Both the position numbers and the translations under genes were made by a program. The notes under the pieces were generated by a model, which worked only from the letters and a program-made list of their open reading frames with translations, made no database searches and was not told the DNA's origin. This document shows positions 10,206 through 18,678 of a DNA stretch of 46,528 nucleotides, piece by piece (positions within the stretch are counted from its first letter, which is position 1; each line of letters starts with the position of its first letter). The stretch spans positions 1-46,528 of the forward strand of contig CALJVJ010000400.1 of the NCBI GenBank assembly GCA_937974625.1, read 5' to 3'. Origin of the DNA: an uncultured Saprospiraceae bacterium. Lineage in GTDB: Bacteria; Bacteroidota; Bacteroidia; Chitinophagales; Saprospiraceae.

Positions 10206-10566
10206 CTCCCCAAAATCCAATTTTTTAAGCAACTATGGAAATTTATTGGTATAAATTGACCAATTTGGGTACGGTTGGTCTTTTTCAGACACTAGAAGAT
10301 AGATAGGTTAGCGGTCATAGAAGTGATTTACGGTATATCATCATCCATTTGTTTTTACCGATAATAACTTTCAATAAGTTCTAATAACCTTAAATAATTT
10401 CCAATTTGCCATTGCTTTACACCATTTTTTTCAAAATAGTTTTTATTCAATCTTTAATTTACTTAACTTAGATGCGTAAATATCAAGCCCGTCATTTGTA
10501 TTAATACGCTTTCCTACTTTACAGACAACTGAATTTAGAACTACTAAAAAACTTCAAAAATCATCT
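10206..10566. other. Divergent promoter region, CHAT gene and outer membrane protein
   Basis: No supported ORF. It separates the divergent starts of the CHAT gene and the barrel gene, so promoters in both directions are expected. I could not fix either. Confidence 0.45.
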
Positions 10567-11565
10567 ATGACAACCCTTTTAAAACTTAGCAAAGCTAGCT
10601 GGCTTTTTGCAGCTATTCTTTTAGTCTCCTCATCGCTCCAAGCTCAACAAAACAAGCGAGAAGATATCGGTCTAGAGACGTTGGACGAAACTTTCTTCTT
10701 TGGGGGATTATCGGCTACTATTTTAGACCCGGGCAAGGTCGAAGTCAATTTCTATACTTCTATGTTTTCCTCTTGGCTGGCCATTCATGAATCTGTCATT
10801 GAATCACCCGTTCGAGACCGATTGCGCTTAACTGAATTTACTGGAAACTTCGAGGCCTATTATGGGGTGTCGGCGGATGGTCGATGGGACTTAGGACTGC
10901 GCCTTCGACATGGTCGTAGACGCTTAGACAATGCCGCCCAAAGTTCTCCTTTTAAAGTTTTGAAAAGTAGTCGAGGAACTGATGAGGCTGATAATGTCGG
11001 TGTCGATAAAACATATGCTGGGTTAAAAGAAGTTGGCTTAAGATTTCGATTGATGCCTTTTAAAAATGTGCCCGAATTGACGCTCAATGCCGGCTACTCT
11101 CTCTCCCCCATCAAGGCAGAGGAAGACCAAGAGTTTTTATTGGCAGATAGGAATACCGTAGATTTTAACCTTTCTTACTATGTGAGTCTTAATAAAAGTG
11201 CTACTTCTTATTACTATTTTATCCTTAATGGTTTGGCGTATTTACCAAGTGCGACCAATGATGAAGCATTGTATAATAGTTCTGCCAGTTTCTTTATCGT
11301 GCAGCGACTTGGTGCTAGATTTGTGCTTTATCCAGGACTTTCTTATAACATCACTTTCAAACCACCTGCTGTAAGTGACGAAGCATTGATTAGAACCAAT
11401 GAACAAATTCTCGGCTTACTGGGTGTACAATATCAACCTAGCAATAATTTTAGCATAAATCTTAGTGCGGCGCTACCTTTACTTTTGGATAGTAGTAATT
11501 TATTGGTGCAACAGGTTAGAGAAAGCTATTCTTTTGTGAGTTTAGGTGGGCGTTTCTTGTTTTAG
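10567..11565 (+). CDS. Probable outer membrane beta-barrel protein
   Basis: A 332-residue exported protein that I do not recognise at family level. A signal peptide covers about 1-27 (ending SSLQAQ). The body is a series of short amphipathic strands typical of a barrel (for example SATILDPGKVEVNFYTSMF, LTEFTGNFEAYYGVSADGRW, VDFNLSYYVSL). It ends in a strand with terminal Phe (FVSLGGRFLF), the usual BAM recognition pattern. It looks like the transporter-like outer membrane proteins of unknown role common in Bacteroidota. No plug or TonB box is visible, so it is not a TonB-dependent receptor. It starts divergently from the CHAT gene, which hints at, but does not prove, a shared role at the envelope. 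Confidence 0.6.
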   Translation: MTTLLKLSKASWLFAAILLVSSSLQAQQNKREDIGLETLDETFFFGGLSATILDPGKVEVNFYTSMFSSWLAIHESVIESPVRDRLRLTEFTGNFEAYYGVSADGRWDLGLRLRHGRRRLDNAAQSSPFKVLKSSRGTDEADNVGVDKTYAGLKEVGLRFRLMPFKNVPELTLNAGYSLSPIKAEEDQEFLLADRNTVDFNLSYYVSLNKSATSYYYFILNGLAYLPSATNDEALYNSSASFFIVQRLGARFVLYPGLSYNITFKPPAVSDEALIRTNEQILGLLGVQYQPSNNFSINLSAALPLLLDSSNLLVQQVRESYSFVSLGGRFLF

Positions 11566-11633
11566 TCCAAAGCCTAAGACTAATAATCAATACACTTTCA
11601 CACTATAATGCGGTAGCTAAAAAACTGAAATTA

Positions 11634-11697
11634 AATCCGTTGGCAACCATCTGTTGGCAAAACTAGAAAAAATACTAACAGATTGATTGCCAACGGG
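11634..11697. repeat. GTTGGCAA dispersed palindromic repeat, copy 2
   Basis: The left arm (11634-11663) has two GTTGGCAA words. The right arm (about 11676-11697) is its imperfect reverse complement, containing TTGCCAACGG. It lies 70 bp after the stop of the barrel gene, in the 314-bp gap to the TonB_C gene; nothing else is seen in that gap. Confidence 0.75.
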
Positions 11698-11879
11698 TAT
11701 TAAGCTTTGTATGATTTTATAAATAATTAGATTAGCTTTTCCTCTAATTACCTCTCGATTTGCTTTTTTTAGCCTATTTCTTACATATCTAATCAAATAA
11801 GTATTTTATATAATATAATGGCATAGTTTGTGGTGCTTTTAAATAGTTTTTGATTGTTTGTTTTTTATTAAAAAAAGCG

Positions 11880-12638
11880 ATGCCACATAAAGTCATTCTA
11901 TTTCTGCTTTTCAGTTTTAGTACCGCAACTTGCTTATTAGCTCAAGGTACTGATTCTCTGTACACCAATGCAGAAAGGATGCCTTATTTCCCTGGTTGTA
12001 CCGCTTATATTGTTGGCTCTAAAGAACGAAGACAATGTTCTAACCAATCACTCAAAGCCTATATTTTCAATCATATTATTTATCCTCAAACCGCCAAAGA
12101 GGAGAACCTTGAAGGAGCGGTTTATGTGCGTTTTATCGTGGATGAATTAGGGAAGGTACAACAACCTCAATTATTAAAAGATATTGGTGGTGGATGTGGA
12201 AAAGCTGCATTAGAAATGTTATCAGCAATGCCTAGGTGGGAACCTGCTTTTCATCATGGTAAAAAAGTCAAAGTAGCGCTCGACTTGCCAATTCATTTTT
12301 ATTTTAAAGATAATGTAGCAGAAAATCAGGATGGGTATTCTATCGCTTGGGGCAACCTCACAGAATACAATGTGACAAGGAAGGCTTTACGTCGAAATCT
12401 AAAAATGGAGATTCAAGTTTTCGATGCAGAAGGAGCAATCGTAACTATGAATACTTTACAATTTTCCTATGGGAAAAATAAAAAATTAATTAGCAAGGCG
12501 AGTAATGGAAAAATAACCAATGCAATGGAAAAAATGGTCAAAAAAATGAAAAAAGGCGGGCAGTTTTCCATTATTGCTACTATTCAGAAAAATGGACAGT
12601 TTATTGAAGTGGTCAAAGATTTTTTGGTTAACAAATAA
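11880..12638 (+). CDS. TonB C-terminal domain protein (energy-transducer-like)
   Basis: The ATG at 11880 gives a signal peptide (MPHKVILFLLFSFSTATCLL, then AQ); the longer frame from TTG at 11850 is less likely. Residues about 25-145 match the periplasmic C-terminal TonB domain used throughout Bacteroidota: a YPQTAKEENLEG entry, VYVRFIVDELGKVQQPQLLK strands and PRWEPAFHHGKKVKV. The classic N-terminal TonB membrane anchor and Pro-rich linker are missing, because the protein begins with a cleavable signal. About 100 further residues follow, with a basic stretch near the end. It may be a secreted TonB-fold protein rather than a true ExbBD-coupled transducer. No exbB or exbD gene is nearby. Confidence 0.7.
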   Translation: MPHKVILFLLFSFSTATCLLAQGTDSLYTNAERMPYFPGCTAYIVGSKERRQCSNQSLKAYIFNHIIYPQTAKEENLEGAVYVRFIVDELGKVQQPQLLKDIGGGCGKAALEMLSAMPRWEPAFHHGKKVKVALDLPIHFYFKDNVAENQDGYSIAWGNLTEYNVTRKALRRNLKMEIQVFDAEGAIVTMNTLQFSYGKNKKLISKASNGKITNAMEKMVKKMKKGGQFSIIATIQKNGQFIEVVKDFLVNK

Positions 12639-12782
12639 TTTTCAAGCATCAAGTTCTTGAACAAGATTCAAATTCTCCTTAATTTGTATACCTTTTACAA
12701 ACCTTCCAACCCAACCTTTTTTTATTTTATAACTGTCTCCAGAAGTGATACTTTTAAATCCTCAATTGTAAAAACATCACTT

Positions 12783-13193
12783 ATGAAAAATTCATTGCTC
12801 CTTTTCGTTTCTTTATTTCTTTTTTTAGCCTGTGAACCTGAAGAACAGGTATCAGAATCTTTAAAAACAGCTCTTCCGCTAGTTGGTCAATGGAAATTAG
12901 TCGAGCAAAAAGTTAGTATTGGTGGACCTGCTACATGGCAAAAAGTAGACAATGGCGATGCCTTTACCCTCAAAGAAGATGGCAGTTTTTCTAATCTTCA
13001 AATCTTTGGTGATTGCGGAACGGGTACATTTGAAGCAACCGACGATGAGTTAATCTTAACTTATAATTGTGCGGACGATACAAAGCCTTTTACCTATGCT
13101 TTACGAAGAGATAATGAAGCCATTATTCTAAGCCCTAAAACGGTCATTTGTACAGAGACTTGTGAGTATAAATATCAAAAAACAGGGGAATAA
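12783..13193 (+). CDS. Lipocalin-like lipoprotein
   Basis: A 136-residue lipoprotein. The ATG at 12783 is preferred over an in-frame TTG at 12657, because it yields a lipoprotein signal (MKNSLLLFVSLFLFLAC) with the lipid-accepting Cys at 17 and acidic residues after it. The mature part begins with a lipocalin-like signature (LVGQWKLVEQKV), has a polar loop, FTLKEDGSFS, then YNCADD and a C-terminal Cys pair (CTETCEYKY). This matches the small lipocalin-like family (DUF4923/lipocalin_5 type) of Bacteroidota, of unknown ligand. It follows the TonB_C gene by 144 bp on the same strand and may be transcribed separately. Confidence 0.65.
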   Translation: MKNSLLLFVSLFLFLACEPEEQVSESLKTALPLVGQWKLVEQKVSIGGPATWQKVDNGDAFTLKEDGSFSNLQIFGDCGTGTFEATDDELILTYNCADDTKPFTYALRRDNEAIILSPKTVICTETCEYKYQKTGE

Positions 13194-13324
13194 AGATGCG
13201 AAAATTCGCCACACCCTAAAAAAAAGATATATTTCCTAATTTTTTTTTACTTTTTTCAACTTTTTTTTCAATTATCTCGTTTGCACAAAAGCAAATATTA
13301 TTTGGTTGACTTAACAGAAGTTAA

Positions 13325-13349
13325 GACTAAATTTAGCTTAGTCCTTTTT
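13325..13349 (+). terminator. Probable intrinsic terminator
   Basis: GACTAA (13325-13330) pairs with TTAGTC (13338-13343), and C plus five T follow. It lies about 130 bases after the lipoprotein gene. The stem is only six base pairs, so it is moderate evidence. Confidence 0.4.
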
Positions 13350-13461
13350 CACAAAAGAAATGAGTACTTCTCTTTACATATCCCTAGTTCTTAATATTTG
13401 ACTGTCAGCCACTTACGAGCTTTTTTTCTTTAAGGGTATTTACTTCTTGTAAAATACACAC

Positions 13462-13469
13462 TAACTTTG
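13462..13469 (+). promoter_or_regulatory. Putative Bacteroidota -7 element (TAACTTTG)
   Basis: TAACTTTG matches the TAnnTTTG -7 consensus and lies 36 bases before the start codon at 13505. The -33 element is not clear. The rest of the 13194-13504 gap is AT rich with no ORF. Confidence 0.45.
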
Positions 13470-13504
13470 CAGAAATTTTCAAACCATCTTAACCTGAATA
13501 AAAA

Positions 13505-14209
13505 ATGTTGAAAAAAGAATTTTTAAAGTCTACTCCAGCTGCTAAGGTAACTTTTACTTTAGCTAAAAAAGCTATCAAAGGTGCTAAAGAAGTTAGAGTC
13601 TTAGGTGACTTTAATAATTGGGACTGGGAGAAAGCACCTGTCATGAAAGCATCTAAAACTGCCTATACCGCAACTATCGTTTTAGCTGCTGGTAAGCAAT
13701 ACGAATTCCGTTACAAAGCGGATAATGGTATTTGGGAGAATGATTGGGATGCAGATAACTACATTGCTGCTCCATATAATGTAGATAACTCAGTTGTGGT
13801 TGTTCCTGCTAAAAAAGGTAAAGCAACTTCTAAAGCGGATACTACTGCAAGACCTAAGAAAGCAGCAGCTCCTAAAGCAACTGCCAAAAAAACGACTACA
13901 AAGAAAGTAACCGCAAAGAAAGCGACTACAAAGAAAGTAACTGCAAAAAAAGCGGCTAAAGCAGATGACTTGAAAAAAGTTGAAGGAATCGGACCAAAGA
14001 TTGCTGGCTTATTAAATGATGCGGGTATTGTTACTTTCGCTGATTTGTCTAAAGCTCCTATCAAGAAATTGAGAAAGGTTTTAGAAGATGCAGGAAGTAG
14101 ATTCCGTATGCATGACCCAAAAACTTGGTCAGCGCAAGCTAAATTGGCTGCTAAAGGCAACTGGGATAAATTAAAAGCTTGGCAAGGAGAATTGAAAGGC
14201 GGTAAATAA
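13505..14209 (+). CDS. Glycogen-binding-like (isoamylase early set) domain, Lys-rich linker and helix-hairpin-helix domain
   Basis: A 234-residue protein with three distinct parts. Residues about 12-100 look like an AMPK-beta/CBM48-type early-set domain (VTFTLAKKAIKGAKEVRVLG, DFNNWDWEKAPVMK, YEFRYKADNGIWENDWDADN), with the Trp residues expected for glucan contact. Residues about 103-152 form a Lys/Ala/Thr linker like histone H1 tails, containing a duplicated TTKKVTAKKA unit. Residues 154-234 form a helix-hairpin-helix unit (LKKVEGIGPKIAGLLNDAGI) and a GSRFRMHDPKTWSAQAKLAA tail closely like the C-terminal extension of ribosomal protein L21 in many Bacteroidota. The tail suggests nucleic acid or ribosome contact; the front suggests glucan or protein contact. 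Function is unknown. It has its own promoter and terminator. Confidence 0.75.
   Translation: MLKKEFLKSTPAAKVTFTLAKKAIKGAKEVRVLGDFNNWDWEKAPVMKASKTAYTATIVLAAGKQYEFRYKADNGIWENDWDADNYIAAPYNVDNSVVVVPAKKGKATSKADTTARPKKAAAPKATAKKTTTKKVTAKKATTKKVTAKKAAKADDLKKVEGIGPKIAGLLNDAGIVTFADLSKAPIKKLRKVLEDAGSRFRMHDPKTWSAQAKLAAKGNWDKLKAWQGELKGGK
13891..13950 (+). repeat. Two 30-bp tandem units in the lysine-rich linker
   Basis: The units at 13891-13920 and 13921-13950 differ at only a few positions; each encodes a ten-residue Thr/Lys/Val/Ala block. This is a simple in-frame duplication and a likely site of length variation. Confidence 0.8.
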
Positions 14210-14248
14210 TCCGTTAAATTGATAGATCCTTATCAAAGATAAATATAT

Positions 14249-14284
14249 AAAAGCCTGTTTCTATTTGAAGCAGGCTTTTTTTTG
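14249..14284 (+). terminator. Intrinsic terminator after the HhH-domain gene
   Basis: AAGCCTG (14251-14257) pairs with CAGGCTT (14271-14277) and an uninterrupted T run continues to 14284. It is a classic terminator 40 bases after the stop codon. Confidence 0.85.
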
Positions 14285-14353
14285 TTTATTTTGTTACATT
14301 GACCTCAAAATCTCGTATTTATACAAAAAATTAATTCCATTAAAACTAATAAT

Positions 14354-14626
14354 ATGGCTAGTAAAAAAGAAGTGTTAGGAAAAATTAGAATTTTGATTAC
14401 TCAAAAGTTCAAAGACCCAAAAGATGCGTTCGAATTTTTTGATAAAAATGGAGATGGATACTTGGAATATGATGAAATCAAAAAATTAATTAAAAAGGCA
14501 AAAGTGAATCGTTTCTTAGCTCCTGTAGTGGCTAATAAAATCATTCGTGGGTTAGATAAAAATAAGAATAAAAAATTAAATTGGAAGGAGTTTAGTAAGG
14601 CGGCGAAGGTGCTTTTGTCGGAATGA
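14354..14626 (+). CDS. Small EF-hand calcium-binding protein
   Basis: A 90-residue basic protein without a signal peptide, so probably cytoplasmic. It has a canonical EF-hand loop at D30-E41 (DKNGDGYLEYDE, ligands D30, N32, D34, E38 and E41). A second loop at D68-E79 (DKNKNKKLNWKE) keeps D68, N70, N72 and the terminal Glu but has Lys at the usual Gly position. The paired hands are the minimal unit that binds calcium cooperatively. The rest is Lys-rich helix. It follows the HhH-domain gene on the same strand but behind a strong terminator, so it is likely a separate transcript. Target unknown. Confidence 0.8.
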   Translation: MASKKEVLGKIRILITQKFKDPKDAFEFFDKNGDGYLEYDEIKKLIKKAKVNRFLAPVVANKIIRGLDKNKNKKLNWKEFSKAAKVLLSE

Positions 14627-14655
14627 TTTCTTGATTTAAAAACCCTAACTTGAAT

Positions 14656-14685
14656 AACTTGTCCGAGGGTATGCTCGGACAAGTT
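14656..14685. repeat. Perfect 12-bp hairpin after the EF-hand gene
   Basis: AACTTGTCCGAG (14656-14667) pairs perfectly with CTCGGACAAGTT (14674-14685) around a six-base loop. It lies 30 bases past the EF-hand stop. No T run follows, so it may act as an RNA 3' end stabiliser or with a downstream factor rather than as a classical terminator. Confidence 0.65.
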
Positions 14686-14707
14686 GCTTAAACAACGGCT
14701 TTAAAAC

Positions 14708-14743
14708 AAAAAAGAGGCAGTCTAGTTTTCACTAAACTACCTC
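14708..14743 (-). terminator. Terminator of the dcw cluster, after ftsZ
   Basis: Read on the minus strand, GAGGTAGTTTAGTG folds on CTAGACTGCCTC and is followed by six T (the A run at 14708-14713). It lies about 80 bases past the ftsZ stop and converges with the EF-hand transcript. Confidence 0.75.
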
Positions 14744-14822
14744 TCAAGAAGGAAAGATTCGATTAATCTTTAGAAACGCAAAGACAATACTGCCTTTCTT
14801 TTGCGCTCACTTATATTTTTCT

Positions 14823-16256
14823 TTAGTCTACATTATCATGTAGATAAGTATTATTCTTGCTAATTTCTGGCGCTTCTTCATCAGAAATAGACCAGTTTGA
14901 CAAAGTTGATTCTTCTGAAGAATGAGGTACTTCATTCAACCTAACTTTTCGTCTAAGATAAGCTGGCTGACTTTCTAACTCATTGATAACCTGAGGGTTA
15001 TTGAGCTTACTGACATTCGTTCTCAAACTTTCTCTGCGTCTATCTTCTCGCTCTTGCCGCTTTCTACGTTCATTTTCAGCTTTTTCTCTTTCTTCATCTT
15101 TTACGTAAGGCTCATCATAGGAATAACGCGTCTTTCTATATTTATCTAATTGAATATCTTCAAATTCAAAAGTAGTTGAATTCTCTCCTACTACCGATAT
15201 TAGATCTGGAGTACTTTTTTTTTGAACAGCCTCAACTGGTTCTTCGTCGTCTAAAGCTACCACTACTTTATTATCTTCTCTAGCTACCTTCTCTGGATTA
15301 TTGCTTTCGAAACCTGTAGCAATAACGGTTACACTAATTTTATCCCCTAACTCTTCATTGAAGCAGTTACCCCAAATTAAGTTGGTTCCAAAACCAGCTT
15401 CTTGTTGGACATATTCCGTTATTTCGAAAATTTCATCCATTGTGACTTCTTTGTTACCAGAAGTGATGTTCAACAAAATATGTTGTGCACCTTTGATATT
15501 GCTATCTTCTAACAATGGAGAATTTAAAGCATCATCTACTGCTCTCATCGCTCTACCTTCTCCGTCTGCTGCCGCTGTTCCCATGATAGCGATACCACTT
15601 TCTCGCATTACCGTGTTAACATCTTCAAAGTCAACGTTGACATATCCCGGTACTGTGATAATTTCTGCAATACCCTTAGCTGCCGTTGCTAAAATACTAT
15701 CCGCTTCTGAGAAAGCTTGTGATAAGGATAAATTGCCATGAATTTGACGTAATTTATCGTTAGAAATTACAATTAAGGTATCTACATTATTCTTTAACTC
15801 ATCTAAACCTTCTCCTCCTTGACTGGTTCTTTTTCTACCTTCGAATGTAAAAGGTAAAGTGACAATACCTACCGTCAAAATCCCCATTTCCCGGGCAGTT
15901 TTGGCAATAATTGGCGCTGCACCTGTTCCTGTTCCCCCGCCCATTCCAGCCGTAACGAACAACATTTTAGTACCATCTTCCAAAAATTCCTTTACCTCTT
16001 CGATGGACTCGATGCACGCTTGTCGACCTATTTGAGGTCTTGAACCTGCTCCCCTTCCATCAGTTAAAGCGGGGCCTAATTGGATTTTTACAGGTACTGG
16101 ACTTGTATCAATCGCCTGAATATCTGTATTAGATATGGCAAAATCTACACCTATTATACCTTGATTGAACATGTGAGTGACTGCATTACTTCCACCGCCA
16201 CCGACACCAATTACTTTGATGATGGATCCTTCTCCTTTGGGCATATCGAACATCAT
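14823..16256 (-). CDS. ftsZ: Cell division protein FtsZ
   Basis: This is the tubulin-like GTPase that polymerises into the Z ring at midcell. The N-terminal GVGGGGSNAV nucleotide-binding strand and the tubulin signature GGGTGTG at residues 106-112 are intact, and the T7 loop region (residues about 205-215, FEDVNTVM) follows. The globular GTPase domain ends near residue 320. A long charged tail (EREKAENERRKRQEREDRRR) then leads to the C-terminus, giving 477 residues, longer than the 380-400 of Proteobacteria but usual for this phylum. It is the last gene of the dcw cluster, 66 bp after ftsA, with a terminator behind it. Confidence 0.98.
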   Translation of the reverse strand: MMFDMPKGEGSIIKVIGVGGGGSNAVTHMFNQGIIGVDFAISNTDIQAIDTSPVPVKIQLGPALTDGRGAGSRPQIGRQACIESIEEVKEFLEDGTKMLFVTAGMGGGTGTGAAPIIAKTAREMGILTVGIVTLPFTFEGRKRTSQGGEGLDELKNNVDTLIVISNDKLRQIHGNLSLSQAFSEADSILATAAKGIAEIITVPGYVNVDFEDVNTVMRESGIAIMGTAAADGEGRAMRAVDDALNSPLLEDSNIKGAQHILLNITSGNKEVTMDEIFEITEYVQQEAGFGTNLIWGNCFNEELGDKISVTVIATGFESNNPEKVAREDNKVVVALDDEEPVEAVQKKSTPDLISVVGENSTTFEFEDIQLDKYRKTRYSYDEPYVKDEEREKAENERRKRQEREDRRRESLRTNVSKLNNPQVINELESQPAYLRRKVRLNEVPHSSEESTLSNWSISDEEAPEISKNNTYLHDNVD

Positions 16257-16322
16257 AATTTATAAGTTTTCTCAGTTAAAGAATTTTTTTTAGGGCGCTA
16301 CTTTTGTAGCTATACAGATTCA

Positions 16323-17672
16323 TTAATACTCTGTATCTGGTTCTGCTTCGAACCATTCTTTTGTCTTTTTAAACAATTGGGAATACCATTTGCCATCCTC
16401 CCCAATGCCAACTGCTTCTGGTTCCTGTTCGTAAACTTCTTCGGTAGCTACTTGTTCTACCTCTGGTTCTTTATCTTTATGCGAATAAGTAACTTTTCCT
16501 GCTTCTACCGCTTCGATTCCTCTTAATAATAAGCCAATTCCTGTAGAGAAAACTGGACTGTATACCTGTTCCAAATTACCATGTGCTAACTGCTCTGCAG
16601 GAATACCTACTCTTGCAGTCATACCCGTATGGAATTCTGTCAATTTATCTAAATCTTTTAATAAAGCGCCTCCTCCTGTCAATACAATTCCACCTATTAG
16701 TTTTTTCTCAAAACCTGAACGGCGAATTTGCCAAACTACATAATCTAATATCTCCTCTGCTCTTGCTTGTATGATTAAGGCTAAATTTTTCTCTGAAATC
16801 TCTTTTGGGTCTCTTCCTTTTAAACCAGGAATAGCAATCACTCGATTATCAAATACTTCATCTGCTAAAGCTGAGCCAAATTTAACTTTTAACTTCTCTG
16901 CTTGGTGTTTCATCACCGTACATCCTTCTTTAATGTCTTTGGTAATGACATCACCACCGAAAGGAATTACTGCAGTATGTCGTAAAATACCTTCATAAAA
17001 AACAGAAATATCAGTTGTTCCTCCACCTATATCTACTAAAGCTACTCCTGCTTCTAATTCTTCCTCACTCAAAACTGATGCTGCGGAAGCAATAGGTTCT
17101 AAAGTTATATCTGCAACTTTATAACCTGCTTTATTGACACATTTCGTAATATTATTCGATGCGGTAATTTGCCCCGTGATAATATGGAAATTTGCTTCTA
17201 ATCGAACACCTGACATCCCAATTGGGTCTACAATGCCCACCTCATTATCTACCGTATATTCTTGTGGAATTACATGCAAGATTTTATCACCTGGTGGTAA
17301 TACTAGTCGGTGCATGTCACTAACTAATTTTTCAATATCTTTTTTTGATATCTCCGCATGCATATTGTCTCGGGTTAACATCCCTCGATGATGCAAACTT
17401 TTGATATGTTGTCCTGCAATACCTACATGAACAACTTTGAAAGAATCCTGAAATTGTCGTTCTGCAGCGGCAATAGCATCAGAAATAGCTTTAACTGTCT
17501 TTTCGATATTGGTTACTACACCTCTCATCACTCCTGTAGATTCTACTTTTCCTACACCTAAAATTTCAAGTTTACCATGTTCGTTTTTGCAGCCTGCTAT
17601 GGCACATACTTTTGATGTGCCGATGTCCAATGCGACAACTAATTCCTTGGATTGGTTAGTGTTTATTTCCAT
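16323..17672 (-). CDS. ftsA: Cell division protein FtsA
   Basis: An actin-fold ATPase that ties FtsZ filaments to the membrane. Motifs seen: ALDIGTSKVCAIAG (phosphate 1) near residue 15, the FtsA-specific SHS2/1C region (LHHRGMLTRDNMHAEISKKD), VALVDIGGGTTDISVF (phosphate 2) and GGIVLTGGGALLKDLDKL (adenosine). The C-terminal 20 residues (QLFKKTKEWFEAE) form an amphipathic helix suited to membrane attachment. It comes after ftsQ with a 151-bp gap that contains only out-of-frame shadows, and before ftsZ. Confidence 0.97.
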   Translation of the reverse strand: MEINTNQSKELVVALDIGTSKVCAIAGCKNEHGKLEILGVGKVESTGVMRGVVTNIEKTVKAISDAIAAAERQFQDSFKVVHVGIAGQHIKSLHHRGMLTRDNMHAEISKKDIEKLVSDMHRLVLPPGDKILHVIPQEYTVDNEVGIVDPIGMSGVRLEANFHIITGQITASNNITKCVNKAGYKVADITLEPIASAASVLSEEELEAGVALVDIGGGTTDISVFYEGILRHTAVIPFGGDVITKDIKEGCTVMKHQAEKLKVKFGSALADEVFDNRVIAIPGLKGRDPKEISEKNLALIIQARAEEILDYVVWQIRRSGFEKKLIGGIVLTGGGALLKDLDKLTEFHTGMTARVGIPAEQLAHGNLEQVYSPVFSTGIGLLLRGIEAVEAGKVTYSHKDKEPEVEQVATEEVYEQEPEAVGIGEDGKWYSQLFKKTKEWFEAEPDTEY

Positions 17673-17823
17673 AACCTAAATAGTGTTTTCGGAAGAAATC
17701 ATATTTTTCGCTTCTCTTCCTTGGTGGACTAAATTGTATGGTAATTGGTCTTTGATTAATGGTACACAGAATTTCTCAGACTGAATATTTACGTGAACCA
17801 TAAAACTAAGATAATTACCTGTT

Positions 17824-18600
17824 TTATTGTTTCTCAGTGACGACTTGCCCTTTATAGCGCAAGTCAATCGTTTTATATTTTCGCCATCCCATATTTGCAA
17901 TAGCTTTATTATAGAAAACTTTTAGATTTTCTAACTTAATGTCAATTCGTTCATATTTGCCTAAGAAGATTTTTTGATTTCCTAGCTTAGGAATCAAGGT
18001 GTATTCTCGTTTGGCATTTACATAAATTTGCTCCATCATCGGATGGTATAAATCATCTGCTAGTAACTTTTTACCTAAATCAAATAATTGATTCAGCGGA
18101 TGATTTGCGCGTTCCATAAATTCGGGCGTATGAGGAGGAATGTTGCCTGTTGCCGTTAAAACTCTAGCCGTAAAGTGCTTGGAGGTTGGCATCTTATTTC
18201 CATCTTTATCGAAATAATAGCTCAGTTCCATTTTATCAATAATCCGAATTACTGGAATTCTTTGTTGTATGTCAATTTGTACGGTACTATTAGCCCCCAT
18301 GTATGCCTCCGCATCCAATACAAAAGGATTTTCTTTTAATACTTTTTCTATTCGTTCTACATTGACTGCATTCTGTGGAATCCCTTCCATAGAGTAGCCA
18401 AAACTTCGGTCTAGTATTTCAAAAACATCTCCTTTTGTCAATAAGTCATTGCCATCTGGCAAATGGGCTATTTCTACAGCGACCGCTATCGTTTTAGTGG
18501 CCTGCTTTTTCTCTATCATTTTGATTAAAACAACTCCAATCAATAAAATCAGAGCTATCCAGCCTAAACGTTTGAGGGTTCTTGTAACTTCTTTTTGCAT
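17824..18600 (-). CDS. ftsQ: Cell division protein FtsQ
   Basis: A bitopic division protein that links early and late divisome components. Residues about 12-30 are the single membrane span (LGWIALILLIGVVLIKM); a periplasmic POTRA-like region follows (LTKGDVFEILDRSFG, then NPFVLDAEAYMG and VQIDIQQRIPVIRI), then the FtsQ beta domain ending in IDLRYKGQVV. At 258 residues it fits the family. It lies between murG and ftsA, as in other Bacteroidota except that murC, expected between murG and ftsQ, is absent. Confidence 0.9.
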   Translation of the reverse strand: MQKEVTRTLKRLGWIALILLIGVVLIKMIEKKQATKTIAVAVEIAHLPDGNDLLTKGDVFEILDRSFGYSMEGIPQNAVNVERIEKVLKENPFVLDAEAYMGANSTVQIDIQQRIPVIRIIDKMELSYYFDKDGNKMPTSKHFTARVLTATGNIPPHTPEFMERANHPLNQLFDLGKKLLADDLYHPMMEQIYVNAKREYTLIPKLGNQKIFLGKYERIDIKLENLKVFYNKAIANMGWRKYKTIDLRYKGQVVTEKQ

Positions 18601-18618
18601 CTTTTAAAGTTCAGAGTG

Positions 18619-18678
18619 GACGGTTTACGGTAGACAACATGATTATATACTTGTCGTCTGCCGTTCCCTTTTACCGTC
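18619..18678. repeat. Imperfect inverted repeat between murG and ftsQ
   Basis: GACGGTTTACGGTAGACAAC (18619-18638) is an imperfect reverse complement of the segment at 18653-18678 that begins GTCGTCTGCCGTT and ends ACCGTC. The right arm runs through the murG stop codon and its last codons. It fills the place where murC usually lies. Confidence 0.55.

Noticed and set aside
13759..14160. 133-residue open frame on the minus strand
   Set aside because: It is the antisense shadow of the Lys/Ala-rich gene at 13505; low-complexity AAG/GCT codons read as Phe/Val/Ala on the other strand.
17676..17900. 74-residue open frame between ftsQ and ftsA
   Set aside because: It overlaps the 3' end of ftsQ out of frame, has no family motif and no reason to be preferred.
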